Positions 8,891 through 16,767 of a DNA stretch of 64,000 bases are shown one piece after another. The stretch lies in assembly GCA_037440925.1 (NCBI GenBank), contig JBBITF010000003.1, positions 1 to 64,000 of the forward strand. The letters are read 5' to 3'. The position numbers were made by a program, and so were the translations under genes. Numbering within the stretch: position 1 is the stretch's first letter; the number at the start of each line of letters is the position of its first letter. This DNA is from JAABUE01 sp037440925 (GTDB lineage Bacteria > Chloroflexota > Anaerolineae > Anaerolineales > Villigracilaceae). Below the pieces are notes generated by a model, which saw only the letters and a program-made list of their open reading frames with translations, was not told the DNA's origin and ran no database searches.

Positions 8891-8974
8891 ACCCGCTCGT
8901 ATCTTTTCAAAAAGAGGGGAGAACCCCGATTTTTTGAGAGGATACCACTCTCTACTCTCTTTCCTGGAGGTTTC

Positions 8975-11275
8975 ATGGAAGCCTATTGCGTGAAATGCAG
9001 GACAAAACGTGAAATCCAAAACCCCGAAGCAACCTTTACCGCCAAAGGTTCGCCTGTTACGACGGGCAACTGCCCAGAATGCGGTACAAAACTGTACCGC
9101 GTAGGCAAGACTCCTGCCCACGAAGGTTTGACGCCGCCGCAAGCCAGCAACACGCGCGAAGGGAAACTGGTGATCGTTGAATCGCCGGCCAAAGCCAAAA
9201 CGGTAGGGCGCTTCTTAGGCAAGGGCTACACCGTCCGCGCTTCGGTAGGACACGTGCGCGACCTGTTGCGTTCGCAGTTGTCGGTAGACGTGGAAAACGA
9301 CTTTACGCCCAAATACCGCGTTCCCAATGAAAAGAAAGAGGTGGTCAAAGAGCTCAAACAACTGGCAAAAACCGCCCAAGAAATCTACCTGGCGACCGAC
9401 CCCGACCGCGAAGGCGAGGCCATTGCCTGGCACTTGATGGAAGCGGCTCAAATCGAGCCAAAACTGGCTAAGCGCGTGGTCTTCCACGAAATCACTGAAA
9501 CAGCCATCAACGAGGCCTTTTCTCACCCGCGCGGCATCAACGAAGACCTGGTCAACGCACAGCAAGCGCGGCGTGTGTTAGACCGCCTGGTCGGTTACAG
9601 CATCAGCCCGATTCTATGGGAAAAGGTGCGCAGCCGCCTTTCGGCCGGGCGCGTTCAATCGGTGGCGCTGCGGCTCATCGTCGAGCGAGAACGTGAGATC
9701 GAGGCTTTTGTACCGGTGGAATACTGGAGCATCGCAGCCGAGTTCAAGCCGGAGAAAATTCGCTCCACTTTCCTGACCAAACTGTCCAAGATAGATGGCA
9801 ATGACCCCAATCTTCCCGATGAGCAAACAGTCAAGCCTTTGCTGACGGATATGGAAGGGGCGGCTTACGTCATTACCAGAGTTAAACGCGGCGAGCGCAA
9901 GCGGCGTCCCTCCCCCCCTTTCATCACCTCCACGCTGCAACAAGAAGCCTCGCGCAAATTGGGCTTTACTGCCAAGCGCACGATGGGACTGGCGCAAGGC
10001 CTGTACGAAGGCCAGGATGTCGGCGAAGGCGGCACAACCGGCTTGATTACGTACATGCGCACCGACTCGACCCATATAGCAGAAGTAGCGCAACAGCAAG
10101 CCCGTGAATACGTGATGGGCAAATATGGCGCAGACTTTCTGCCCGCCGAGCCTCCCCAATACAAGACCAAATCGAAAGGCGCACAAGAAGCGCACGAAGC
10201 CATCCGACCGACTTCGGTCATGCGCGACCCAGAGAAGGTCAAACCATACCTCGAACCGGCCATGTTCAAACTCTATCAACTCATCTGGCAGCGGTTTGTC
10301 GCCTCTCAAATGGAAGCGGCCGTGTACGACACGCTGCAAGTGGAAGTGACCGGCACGAGCAGCGCACATGAGTACCTGTTTCGCGCCTCTGGCTCGTCAA
10401 TCAAATTCCCCGGTTTTCTGGTGGTGTACGAAGAAGCCAAAAATGAAGATGTCAGATCCGAGGAAGACGAGGAAAACGTCCGCATTCCGGCTGGGGTGGC
10501 CGAGGGGCAAAAACAGGAATTGGTGCGTCTGATTCCCGAACAACACTTTACCCAGCCGCCGCCGCGTTACTCGGAGGCTTCGCTGGTACAGGCGCTGGAG
10601 GAATACGGCATTGGCCGCCCCTCTACCTATGCCCCCACCCTGTCCACCATCCAACAGCGCGGATACGTAGAACGAGTGGACCGCCGCCTGATTCCAACCG
10701 AGACCGGAATGCTGGTCAATGATCTGATGCTCCAATATTTCCCCGAAATCGTGGATTTGAATTTCACCGCCCACATGGAAGAAGACCTGGATAGAATCGC
10801 CTCCGGCCAGGTAGAATGGGTGCCGGTGATACGCGAATTCTACGGGCCGTTTTCGGCCAAGGTGCAGAAAGCGCAAGCGGAGATGCCGGTCACCAAAAGC
10901 GGACCAGAACCCATCGGGCGCGCTTGCCCCGATTGCGGCAAGGAATTGGTCATCCGCTATGGGCGTTACGGAAAGTTCATCTCGTGCAGCGGTTTCCCAG
11001 AGTGCCGCCACACCGAACCCTGGCTGGAAAAAATTGGCGTTGCCTGCCCAAAATGCAACGGCGAGATTGTAGAACGCAAAACGCGTAAGAACCGCATCTT
11101 CTATGGCTGCATCAATTACCCGGCCTGTGATTTCACCTCGTGGAAAAAGCCGCTTGCCCAACCCTGCCCCAAATGCGGCGGCTTGCTGGTAATTGCCAAC
11201 AAACGTGAAGCGCAATGCTCTGCTTGCCAAGAAACCTTCCTGTTGGAAGAAATCGTCCCCGAAAGCCTGGCCTAA
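8975..11275 (+). CDS. topA: DNA topoisomerase I with an N-terminal zinc-ribbon extension
   Basis: A 766-residue type IA topoisomerase that relaxes negative supercoils. TOPRIM starts near residue 62 (KLVIVESPAKAKTVGRFL) and has the DPDREGEA metal motif. The active-site Tyr is in LITYMRTDSTHI. Three C-terminal Cys4 zinc ribbons begin CPDCGKEL, CPKCNGEI and CPKCGGLL. Residues 1-45 form an extra CxxC...CxxC module (YCVKCRTK, GNCPECGTKL) resembling DUF5679, absent from E. coli TopA. GGAGG lies 6 nt before the ATG. Confidence 0.96.
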   Translation: MEAYCVKCRTKREIQNPEATFTAKGSPVTTGNCPECGTKLYRVGKTPAHEGLTPPQASNTREGKLVIVESPAKAKTVGRFLGKGYTVRASVGHVRDLLRSQLSVDVENDFTPKYRVPNEKKEVVKELKQLAKTAQEIYLATDPDREGEAIAWHLMEAAQIEPKLAKRVVFHEITETAINEAFSHPRGINEDLVNAQQARRVLDRLVGYSISPILWEKVRSRLSAGRVQSVALRLIVEREREIEAFVPVEYWSIAAEFKPEKIRSTFLTKLSKIDGNDPNLPDEQTVKPLLTDMEGAAYVITRVKRGERKRRPSPPFITSTLQQEASRKLGFTAKRTMGLAQGLYEGQDVGEGGTTGLITYMRTDSTHIAEVAQQQAREYVMGKYGADFLPAEPPQYKTKSKGAQEAHEAIRPTSVMRDPEKVKPYLEPAMFKLYQLIWQRFVASQMEAAVYDTLQVEVTGTSSAHEYLFRASGSSIKFPGFLVVYEEAKNEDVRSEEDEENVRIPAGVAEGQKQELVRLIPEQHFTQPPPRYSEASLVQALEEYGIGRPSTYAPTLSTIQQRGYVERVDRRLIPTETGMLVNDLMLQYFPEIVDLNFTAHMEEDLDRIASGQVEWVPVIREFYGPFSAKVQKAQAEMPVTKSGPEPIGRACPDCGKELVIRYGRYGKFISCSGFPECRHTEPWLEKIGVACPKCNGEIVERKTRKNRIFYGCINYPACDFTSWKKPLAQPCPKCGGLLVIANKREAQCSACQETFLLEEIVPESLA

Positions 11276-11276
11276 G

Positions 11277-11404
11277 GTAACTGCCTATCTTTGTATAACG
11301 AGAAGACCTTAGCGCCTAAATCATCCGAGTTTTCTCCCCTCTCCCTTTGGGGGCTCCCTTCGGGGATGATAAGGGGTTAGGGGTGAGGGTGGGTAAGCAG
11401 TTAC
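11277..11404. repeat. GTAACTGCC-bounded element, copy 1
   Basis: Starts GTAACTGCCTATC just after the topA stop and ends with the inverse TAAGCAGTTAC. Its interior carries the ctcccctctccctttggg ... ggggttaggggtgagggtggg stretch. Related ends occur at 12633, 39331, 56750 and 62341. Positions 11405-11586 hold no other recognisable feature besides the ribosome site AAGGGA for the next gene. Confidence 0.75.
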
Positions 11405-11586
11405 GAATTTGCGCTGTAATACCAGTGGGTGAGTGAGTTTCCCAGGTCGGATGGGATATAATATAGTAGCGCTATCTTCTCGAAGAGAAAGGGGAAGCAA
11501 GTAGCCAGGCGCTCTATGCGCGCCCAGATTTCGCCCTTCATCGAGAGGATGCCACCGGCAAGTTGATTCAATCCAAGGGACGTGAC

Positions 11587-12597
11587 ATGGCTTCGATATT
11601 CCAGTTATTTGCTGTTTTGATCAAGCGCCCAACGGTAGCGGCTGTTTTGGGTCTCATTGGCGGATTGATAATCGGTCTGACAATAGGATGGTGGCTGTGG
11701 CCGGTAGAATGGACCAATACCACCCCTGAATTGCTGCGCCCTGACCTGCAAGAAGACTACCTGCGAATGGCGATCGATTCCTTTCGTATGAATGGTGACC
11801 CCAATCTAGCGGTGCGCCGTTGGGACGAGTTGGGACCAAACGCGCGCGCCCTCTACCTAAAAATCCAGGAAAACCCGGCCGGGCTGGATATGGGCGCTAT
11901 CACGTCTTTTGGGCAAGTCATTCAAACCGTGCGCGGGCCTATCGAAACGGCAGCGCCCTCGCCAGAGGAGAAAAAGCCGCTGCCCTTCAGCACCATCCTG
12001 ATCACGGTAGCAATTATTCTCATCTTGGCGGTGATTGTTTTTGGCGCCCTCTACCTGATTCGCAAAATCTTCAGACCGCGCTCTGGTGTCGTAACCCCTG
12101 CTATGCAAGCCGCTGAGGTGGCCCGTCACACCGAACGCACCGACTTCCAATCGCTGGGATTGGCGCCTCCTATCACCCAGACCATGACGACCTACATGCT
12201 GGGCGACGATTTGTACGACGAATCCTTCAGCATAGATACCCAGGGCGGCGATTTTCTCGGCGAATATGGCGTAGGCATCTCCGAGACCATTGGCGTGGGC
12301 GACCCCAAAAAAGTCACTGCCCTGGAAGTGTGGCTCTTCGACAAGAACGACATCAAGACCGCCACCAAAGTCTTGATGAGCGCACATGCCTTTGGCGACC
12401 CCAACATCCGCGCCCGCCTGGAAGCCAAAGGCGAACTGGTGATGATCGAGCCACAAAAACAAATCATGCTCGAAACGGCGGCGCTGCAATTGCTGGTCAC
12501 TGTTGTAGACCTGGAATATGGCGTCGGCCCCCTGCCGCCAGAGAGTTACTTCGAGCGAGTGACGCTGGAAATAGCCGTGTGGCCCAAACAAAAGTAG
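11587..12597 (+). CDS. Two-TM membrane protein of unknown function
   Basis: I do not recognise a named family with certainty. The 336-residue protein starts at the ATG preceded by AAGGGA; a TTG 24 nt upstream is less likely. It has two membrane segments, one near the N-terminus (VLGLIGGLIIGLTIGWWLW) and one around residues 138-160 (ILITVAIILILAVIVFGALYLI). About 90 residues lie between them and about 170 follow. The C-terminal soluble domain is rich in beta strands and has no catalytic motif I can see. A strong terminator follows, so it is monocistronic. Confidence 0.75.
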   Translation: MASIFQLFAVLIKRPTVAAVLGLIGGLIIGLTIGWWLWPVEWTNTTPELLRPDLQEDYLRMAIDSFRMNGDPNLAVRRWDELGPNARALYLKIQENPAGLDMGAITSFGQVIQTVRGPIETAAPSPEEKKPLPFSTILITVAIILILAVIVFGALYLIRKIFRPRSGVVTPAMQAAEVARHTERTDFQSLGLAPPITQTMTTYMLGDDLYDESFSIDTQGGDFLGEYGVGISETIGVGDPKKVTALEVWLFDKNDIKTATKVLMSAHAFGDPNIRARLEAKGELVMIEPQKQIMLETAALQLLVTVVDLEYGVGPLPPESYFERVTLEIAVWPKQK

Positions 12598-12602
12598 ACT
12601 CC

Positions 12603-12632
12603 AAAAAGGCTGGGACGAAACCCAGCCTTTTT
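12603..12632 (+). terminator. Intrinsic terminator of the two-TM protein gene
   Basis: A perfect 12-bp stem, AAAAAGGCTGGG/CCCAGCCTTTTT, with loop ACGAAA, ending in a T-run 6 nt after the stop. It would work in either direction. Confidence 0.9.
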
Positions 12633-12784
12633 GTAACTGCCTACCCTCCAGCGCAAATTTGCCTTTCAAAGTAGAGAAACCATCCACGAATAAGGCCACG
12701 AATGCTCGAGTGGAACGTTATTCGTGAATTCGTGGGGCATTCGTGGACGGTTTGCCATCAGAAAAGACTCACGTAGGTAGTTAC
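12633..12784. repeat. GTAACTGCC-bounded element, copy 2
   Basis: Left end GTAACTGCCTACC, right end the inverse GTAGGTAGTTAC. The interior is unlike copy 1. It contains a long inverted repeat built on atccacgaat...attcgtggac and cacgaatgctc...attcgtgaattcgtgg. It abuts the preceding terminator exactly. Confidence 0.7.
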
Positions 12785-12881
12785 GCCTTTTTTGTTATTT
12801 CTCAAAGCAGGGAAAGCGACGTGTTGGGCGGGCGTAGTAACCCATCCAAAACATCCCGCCGCCAGTTATTGAGAAGGGACT

Positions 12882-13349
12882 TCATTCTATCTTCAAAATC
12901 TTGAAGCGGATCTTGCCCCCCGGCGTTTCCGCTTCGACCATTTCCCCGGCCTTGCGGTCCAACAATGCCTTGCCAATCGGCGACTCATACGAAATCTTGC
13001 CGTTGGATGGATCCGCCTCGGTCGGGCCAACCAGGTGATAGGTCTCTGGCGGCCAATCCTCTTCTTGAATAGTCACATGAGAGCCAAGCGAAACTACATC
13101 CTGATTGGCGTTCTTTTCGATGATGACAGCGTTCTTCAGCAAGTATTCCAGTTCCTGGATGCGGCCTTCGAGAAAGGCTTGATCTTCTTTGGCCTTGTGA
13201 TAATCGGCGTTCTCCGATAGGTCACCCATCTGGATGGCAGAACGCAGGCGCGCAGCCAGTTCTTCACGCTTGGGACCTTTCAACTCTTCTAATTCCTTCT
13301 TCAAGCGCGCAGCACCCTCGGCGGTAAGATAAGGCGTTTGCTCAGCCAT
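12882..13349 (-). CDS. greA: Transcription elongation factor GreA (first paralogue)
   Basis: A 155-residue GreA: N-terminal coiled coil with the canonical acidic tip GDLSENADYHKAKE, then the FKBP-like C-terminal domain (SPIGKALLDRKAGEMVEAETP). GreA stimulates transcript cleavage by backtracked RNA polymerase. It starts 2 nt after the dgt stop, so the two are co-transcribed. A second GreA lies at 60178; this copy keeps the canonical Asp at the tip. Confidence 0.95.
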   Translation of the reverse strand: MAEQTPYLTAEGAARLKKELEELKGPKREELAARLRSAIQMGDLSENADYHKAKEDQAFLEGRIQELEYLLKNAVIIEKNANQDVVSLGSHVTIQEEDWPPETYHLVGPTEADPSNGKISYESPIGKALLDRKAGEMVEAETPGGKIRFKILKIE

Positions 13350-13351
13350 GG

Positions 13352-14503
13352 TCAGGGTCTCTCCAGGGGATTCAAAAGTTTCTGATGCTCTTCGATAGCG
13401 TAGCGATCGGTCATGCCGGCAATATAGTCACAAATCGTGCGCTCTAGCCCTCGCCTTTCGATAAAGGTCTGAACGTGATTGGGGAGGGTGGACGGTTCAT
13501 CGTGATAGGCATGGAATAAATCGGCAATAATACGCTCCGACTTGACCTGCATCCGCACCACACGATAATGACGGTACATTTTATTGTACAAGAAATCTTT
13601 CAACTCACGGTTACGACGGCGCATCTCTTCGCTGAAACCGATGACATTGTAAGACAATTTCTGAATGTCAAGCGGAGACTGGGCACCGCATTCTTTCAAG
13701 CGCGCATCAGTGGCTGTAACCAGATCGGTAACTTCCATGCCAATCAACTGGCGGATAAGACGATGCCTGGCAATCTCTTCCAAAACGGGCGACTTCCAAT
13801 TGATTTCATCCAGCAGAATCTCCCACAGGGAAATGCCCGCCAGCATTTGCGGCGTAAGCATCCCAGAGCGCAAGCCATCATCCAGGTCATGGGCAGTATA
13901 AGCCAATTCATCGGCCACGTTAGCAATCTGCGTCTCCAGGTTGCCGCGCAGTTCGGGGTTGTAGGCCGAGGCGTCTGAAATATCGTATTCTGATTCGTGC
14001 TTGACCATGCCCTCGCGCACTTCCCACGTCAGATTGAGACCGGGGAACTCCGGATAGCGTTGTTCCAATTCGGTGACGATGCGCAGAGATTGTTTATTGT
14101 GGTCAAAGCCGCCGTAATCCTTCATCAAACGCGCCAGGGCCGCTTCTCCAGCGTGACCGAAGGGGGAATGTCCCAGGTCATGCGCCAGGCAAATGGCCTC
14201 CGTCAAATCCTCGTTGCCGCCCAAAGCGCGGGCAATCGTGCGGCCAATTTGCGCCACTTCGAGCGTATGCGTCAGGCGCGTGCGATAATAATCGCCTTCA
14301 TAGTTGATGAAGACCTGCGTCTTGTATTCCAAACGGCGAAAGGCGGTGGTGTGGATGATGCGGTCACGGTCGCGCTGAAAAGAGGTACGGTACTCTGGTT
14401 CAGAATCGAGATAAGCGCGGCCGCGGGTATCCTTGCTGCGCATCCCATAGGGCGCCAGGCTTTTGTCTTCGATTTCTTCCAGTTGTTGACGGGTAAAGAA
14501 CAT
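13352..14503 (-). CDS. dgt: dGTPase-like dNTP triphosphohydrolase
   Basis: A 383-residue HD-domain enzyme. Metal-binding residues are visible in RLTHTLEVAQIGR, ICLAHDLGHSPFGHAGE and the downstream DELAYTAHDLDD. RDRDRIIHTTAFRRLEYKTQVF is the usual N-terminal signature of this family; only part of that run is diagnostic. It hydrolyses dNTPs to nucleoside and triphosphate, which affects nucleotide pools. It is the first gene of the dgt-greA pair. Confidence 0.93.
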   Translation of the reverse strand: MFFTRQQLEEIEDKSLAPYGMRSKDTRGRAYLDSEPEYRTSFQRDRDRIIHTTAFRRLEYKTQVFINYEGDYYRTRLTHTLEVAQIGRTIARALGGNEDLTEAICLAHDLGHSPFGHAGEAALARLMKDYGGFDHNKQSLRIVTELEQRYPEFPGLNLTWEVREGMVKHESEYDISDASAYNPELRGNLETQIANVADELAYTAHDLDDGLRSGMLTPQMLAGISLWEILLDEINWKSPVLEEIARHRLIRQLIGMEVTDLVTATDARLKECGAQSPLDIQKLSYNVIGFSEEMRRRNRELKDFLYNKMYRHYRVVRMQVKSERIIADLFHAYHDEPSTLPNHVQTFIERRGLERTICDYIAGMTDRYAIEEHQKLLNPLERP

Positions 14504-14644
14504 ATTTTGCCTGTAAAAATGTCGTAGCGCGGGGAGGCGCTGCTCTGCTTCCTACGATATGAAAAGCGACCATCTGCCGCAACGCAACTTTCGCTGGGAT
14601 GGTATAACGAAAAAATTGCAAAGTGGCATGACGTTACGGTCGCG

Positions 14645-15433
14645 CTACGGCTTATCCACAGTAAAGTGGACGTCCTCTGCTTCTGCGATTTCTATTCCAT
14701 CTTGATTGAAGGCACGCAGTTGCCAGATGTAATAACCTTCTGGAAGCGGAGTTTGTAGCGTATATTCGGTCATTTCGGTTTGTTGCCATTCTTGAATATC
14801 GGCAAAACCTTTTTTCCAAATTGTTACCTCATAGTAAGAGGCTTCGGGATACTCCGTCCATTTCAACGTAGGGCGATCTTCCTGGATTGTAGAATTGTCT
14901 ACCGGATATATGGTGCGGACGTCCACTTTGAAAATATGGACTGGCTCAAGATACTGAACCTGATCAGCCTGGAGAGTTTCCTTCTTTTGGGTATTATAGA
15001 TATACCAGTTTGTATTTGGAACGTTGACAACGAGTTTATATTGGCCGGGCTTGACATCTTTGAATATGTAATAACCCTTTTCATTGGTAAGGGCCGAATA
15101 CTCTGTGCCGCTACAACCTCCCCAATCATACTCCTCGCATAATAACACTTTCACATATTGTAACGGTTTGCTATTCCACAATATCATCCCTGCCGCGCTG
15201 GCTTTGCCGGCTGCCGGTTTAGCAACCTCGATGGCAGGTGTCGCTGTTGCAGTCGGACTTGGCGTAAAGGTAGAGGTGGGGATAGAGGTAGGGGTCGAGG
15301 TCGGCTTCGGCGTAAACGTCAAAGTTGGAGGAATGGGCGTAGCGGTAGGCATTAAAGCAGGGATGGCTGAACAACTACTAAATAACCACACAAACATAAG
15401 AAAGGGAACAACAATCGCGCGAGAGATTTTCAT
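14645..15433 (-). CDS. Lipoprotein with Thr/Pro linker and carboxypeptidase-regulatory-like domain
   Basis: A 262-residue exported lipoprotein: signal helix ending in the lipobox LFSSC, a Thr/Pro/Ser-rich linker of about 45 residues, then a beta-sandwich segment with SALTNEKGYYIFKDVKPGQYKLVV (a short part of it matches carboxypeptidase-regulatory-like repeats), then a fibronectin-III-like domain near the end (TLKWTEYPEASYYEVTIW). Likely a cell-surface binding or structural role. The ATG at 15433 is chosen because GGAGG lies 8 nt before it; an ATG 15 nt upstream overlaps that site. Confidence 0.8.
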   Translation of the reverse strand: MKISRAIVVPFLMFVWLFSSCSAIPALMPTATPIPPTLTFTPKPTSTPTSIPTSTFTPSPTATATPAIEVAKPAAGKASAAGMILWNSKPLQYVKVLLCEEYDWGGCSGTEYSALTNEKGYYIFKDVKPGQYKLVVNVPNTNWYIYNTQKKETLQADQVQYLEPVHIFKVDVRTIYPVDNSTIQEDRPTLKWTEYPEASYYEVTIWKKGFADIQEWQQTEMTEYTLQTPLPEGYYIWQLRAFNQDGIEIAEAEDVHFTVDKP

Positions 15434-15599
15434 AGTCTTAACCTCCATGAATCTGGTGTATTGTCAGGTCCTGCTTGGCTCGACAAGAGCAACCCTTTTC
15501 ACACAGGCAAGCAGTTGTTGCATGTGGCGAAGGACCAGCCTACAGGAACTTCGACGCCTCTCCTTTGACATTGGGTCATTTGCAATTTTTTGCAAACAA

Positions 15600-15683
15600 T
15601 GGGGCGAGTGGGGGTCGAACCCACACGGTGTCACCACCGGCGGATTTTAAGTCCGCTGCGTCTGCCGATTCCGCCATCGCCCC
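15600..15683 (-). tRNA. tRNA-Leu (anticodon UAA)
   Basis: The minus strand folds as a class II tRNA: acceptor GGGGCGA/TCGCCCC, anticodon stem around CTTAAAA with anticodon TAA, variable arm GGTGGTGACACC, T-loop GGTTCGACC, discriminator A at 15600. CCA is not encoded. Confidence 0.95.
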
Positions 15684-15758
15684 GGCAAGATAAATTTTAC
15701 CCGATTTTTGCTCAAAACACCAAGATACTCACCGCCTCCCCTTTGAGGCGCTTCACGG

Positions 15759-15764
15759 TAAAAT
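15759..15764 (+). promoter_or_regulatory. -10 box TAAAAT, 6 nt before a GTG start
   Basis: TAAAAT, AGCCCC, GTG. There is no Shine-Dalgarno sequence and almost no room for a 5' leader, so the mRNA for the next gene is probably leaderless. No clear -35. Confidence 0.5.
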
Positions 15765-15770
15765 AGCCCC

Positions 15771-16709
15771 GTGCGCAACTTCCGTCATCTGCCTTCCTGT
15801 CTCCTCCTGCTTATTCTGCCGCTCGCCATGGCCGCCTGCGGGGTAGACACACCCCCTCCGCCTTCACCTACGGCGACTCTGTTCCTCATTACCGCCACCC
15901 TGCCACCCACATACACGCCGCGCCCCTCGCCCACGCCCTTGCCCCCCACTTCCACCCCACCCATACAACCGGTAGAGGGACAAACCACCAGCCAGTTGAA
16001 CGTGCGCAGCGCCCCATCGGCCGAAAGCAACCTGCTCGGCACAGTCTACATGTTTGCTAAGGTACAAATCGTAGGCAAAGACGCCAGCGGCGGCTGGTAC
16101 CTCATCCAATTCCCTGAAAGCCCTAGCGGCGTGGGTTGGATTACCGCCCAATTCGTCCAGGTCAACGGTTCGCCAGACGTGCCTGTCATCGTCGAACAAC
16201 CGCAGTCGGCAGCGACAGCCGCCCAAGCCGCCTCCTCGCCTGCGATAACGGAAGCAGGTTCCTCGTCGGACCCCGAAGCGGGAGCATCCCCCTCCCCAGG
16301 CCTGCCGGCGGCCCAATCACCGGCCGCGGCAGACAACGATTCGCCACAGGCCCCGGCCGTCAGCCTGAACCTTTCAACAACGCAGACGCGCACGTTCCAA
16401 TACAGCAGCGACGTTTCGTCACCACAAGGCGACCCAGAGGATTGGGTGCAATTCACCCTGCCCGGCCAGGCCGGCCAGCCCGCCAGCGTGTCGGTGATGT
16501 TGCAATGCACCGGCAGCGGTCCGCTGGCCGTGGAACTCATCCAGGCTGGCGTGCGTCTGCAAACCTGGAACGACCTGCCATGTGGGCAAACCAGCCAGTT
16601 GATTTTGAGCCTGTTTGCCGGCAGTCCGTATACCCTGCATCTTCTGGCAGGGCAGGGCGGCAGCGCGCTGAATTACGCCGCCTATACACTGACGGTATCG
16701 CTGCGCTGA
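15771..16709 (+). CDS. Lipoprotein with SH3b domain
   Basis: A 312-residue exported lipoprotein with GTG start: signal helix with lipobox MAAC, a Thr/Pro linker (residues about 24-65), then an SH3b domain (QLNVRSAPSAESNLLGTVYMFAKV, of which LNVRSAPS is diagnostic; GGWYLIQF; GWITAQFV). After an Ala/Ser/Pro-rich stretch comes a C-terminal beta domain resembling pre-peptidase C-terminal domains. SH3b domains usually bind peptidoglycan or proteins at the cell wall. Its stop is followed immediately by a candidate start of the next gene (TGAATG). Confidence 0.8.
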   Translation: MRNFRHLPSCLLLLILPLAMAACGVDTPPPPSPTATLFLITATLPPTYTPRPSPTPLPPTSTPPIQPVEGQTTSQLNVRSAPSAESNLLGTVYMFAKVQIVGKDASGGWYLIQFPESPSGVGWITAQFVQVNGSPDVPVIVEQPQSAATAAQAASSPAITEAGSSSDPEAGASPSPGLPAAQSPAAADNDSPQAPAVSLNLSTTQTRTFQYSSDVSSPQGDPEDWVQFTLPGQAGQPASVSVMLQCTGSGPLAVELIQAGVRLQTWNDLPCGQTSQLILSLFAGSPYTLHLLAGQGGSALNYAAYTLTVSLR

Positions 16710-16767
16710 ATGTCCTGGAGATTGCCCAAGAAGGAAACGCACCATCGCTCGACATACCTTACAAGGC

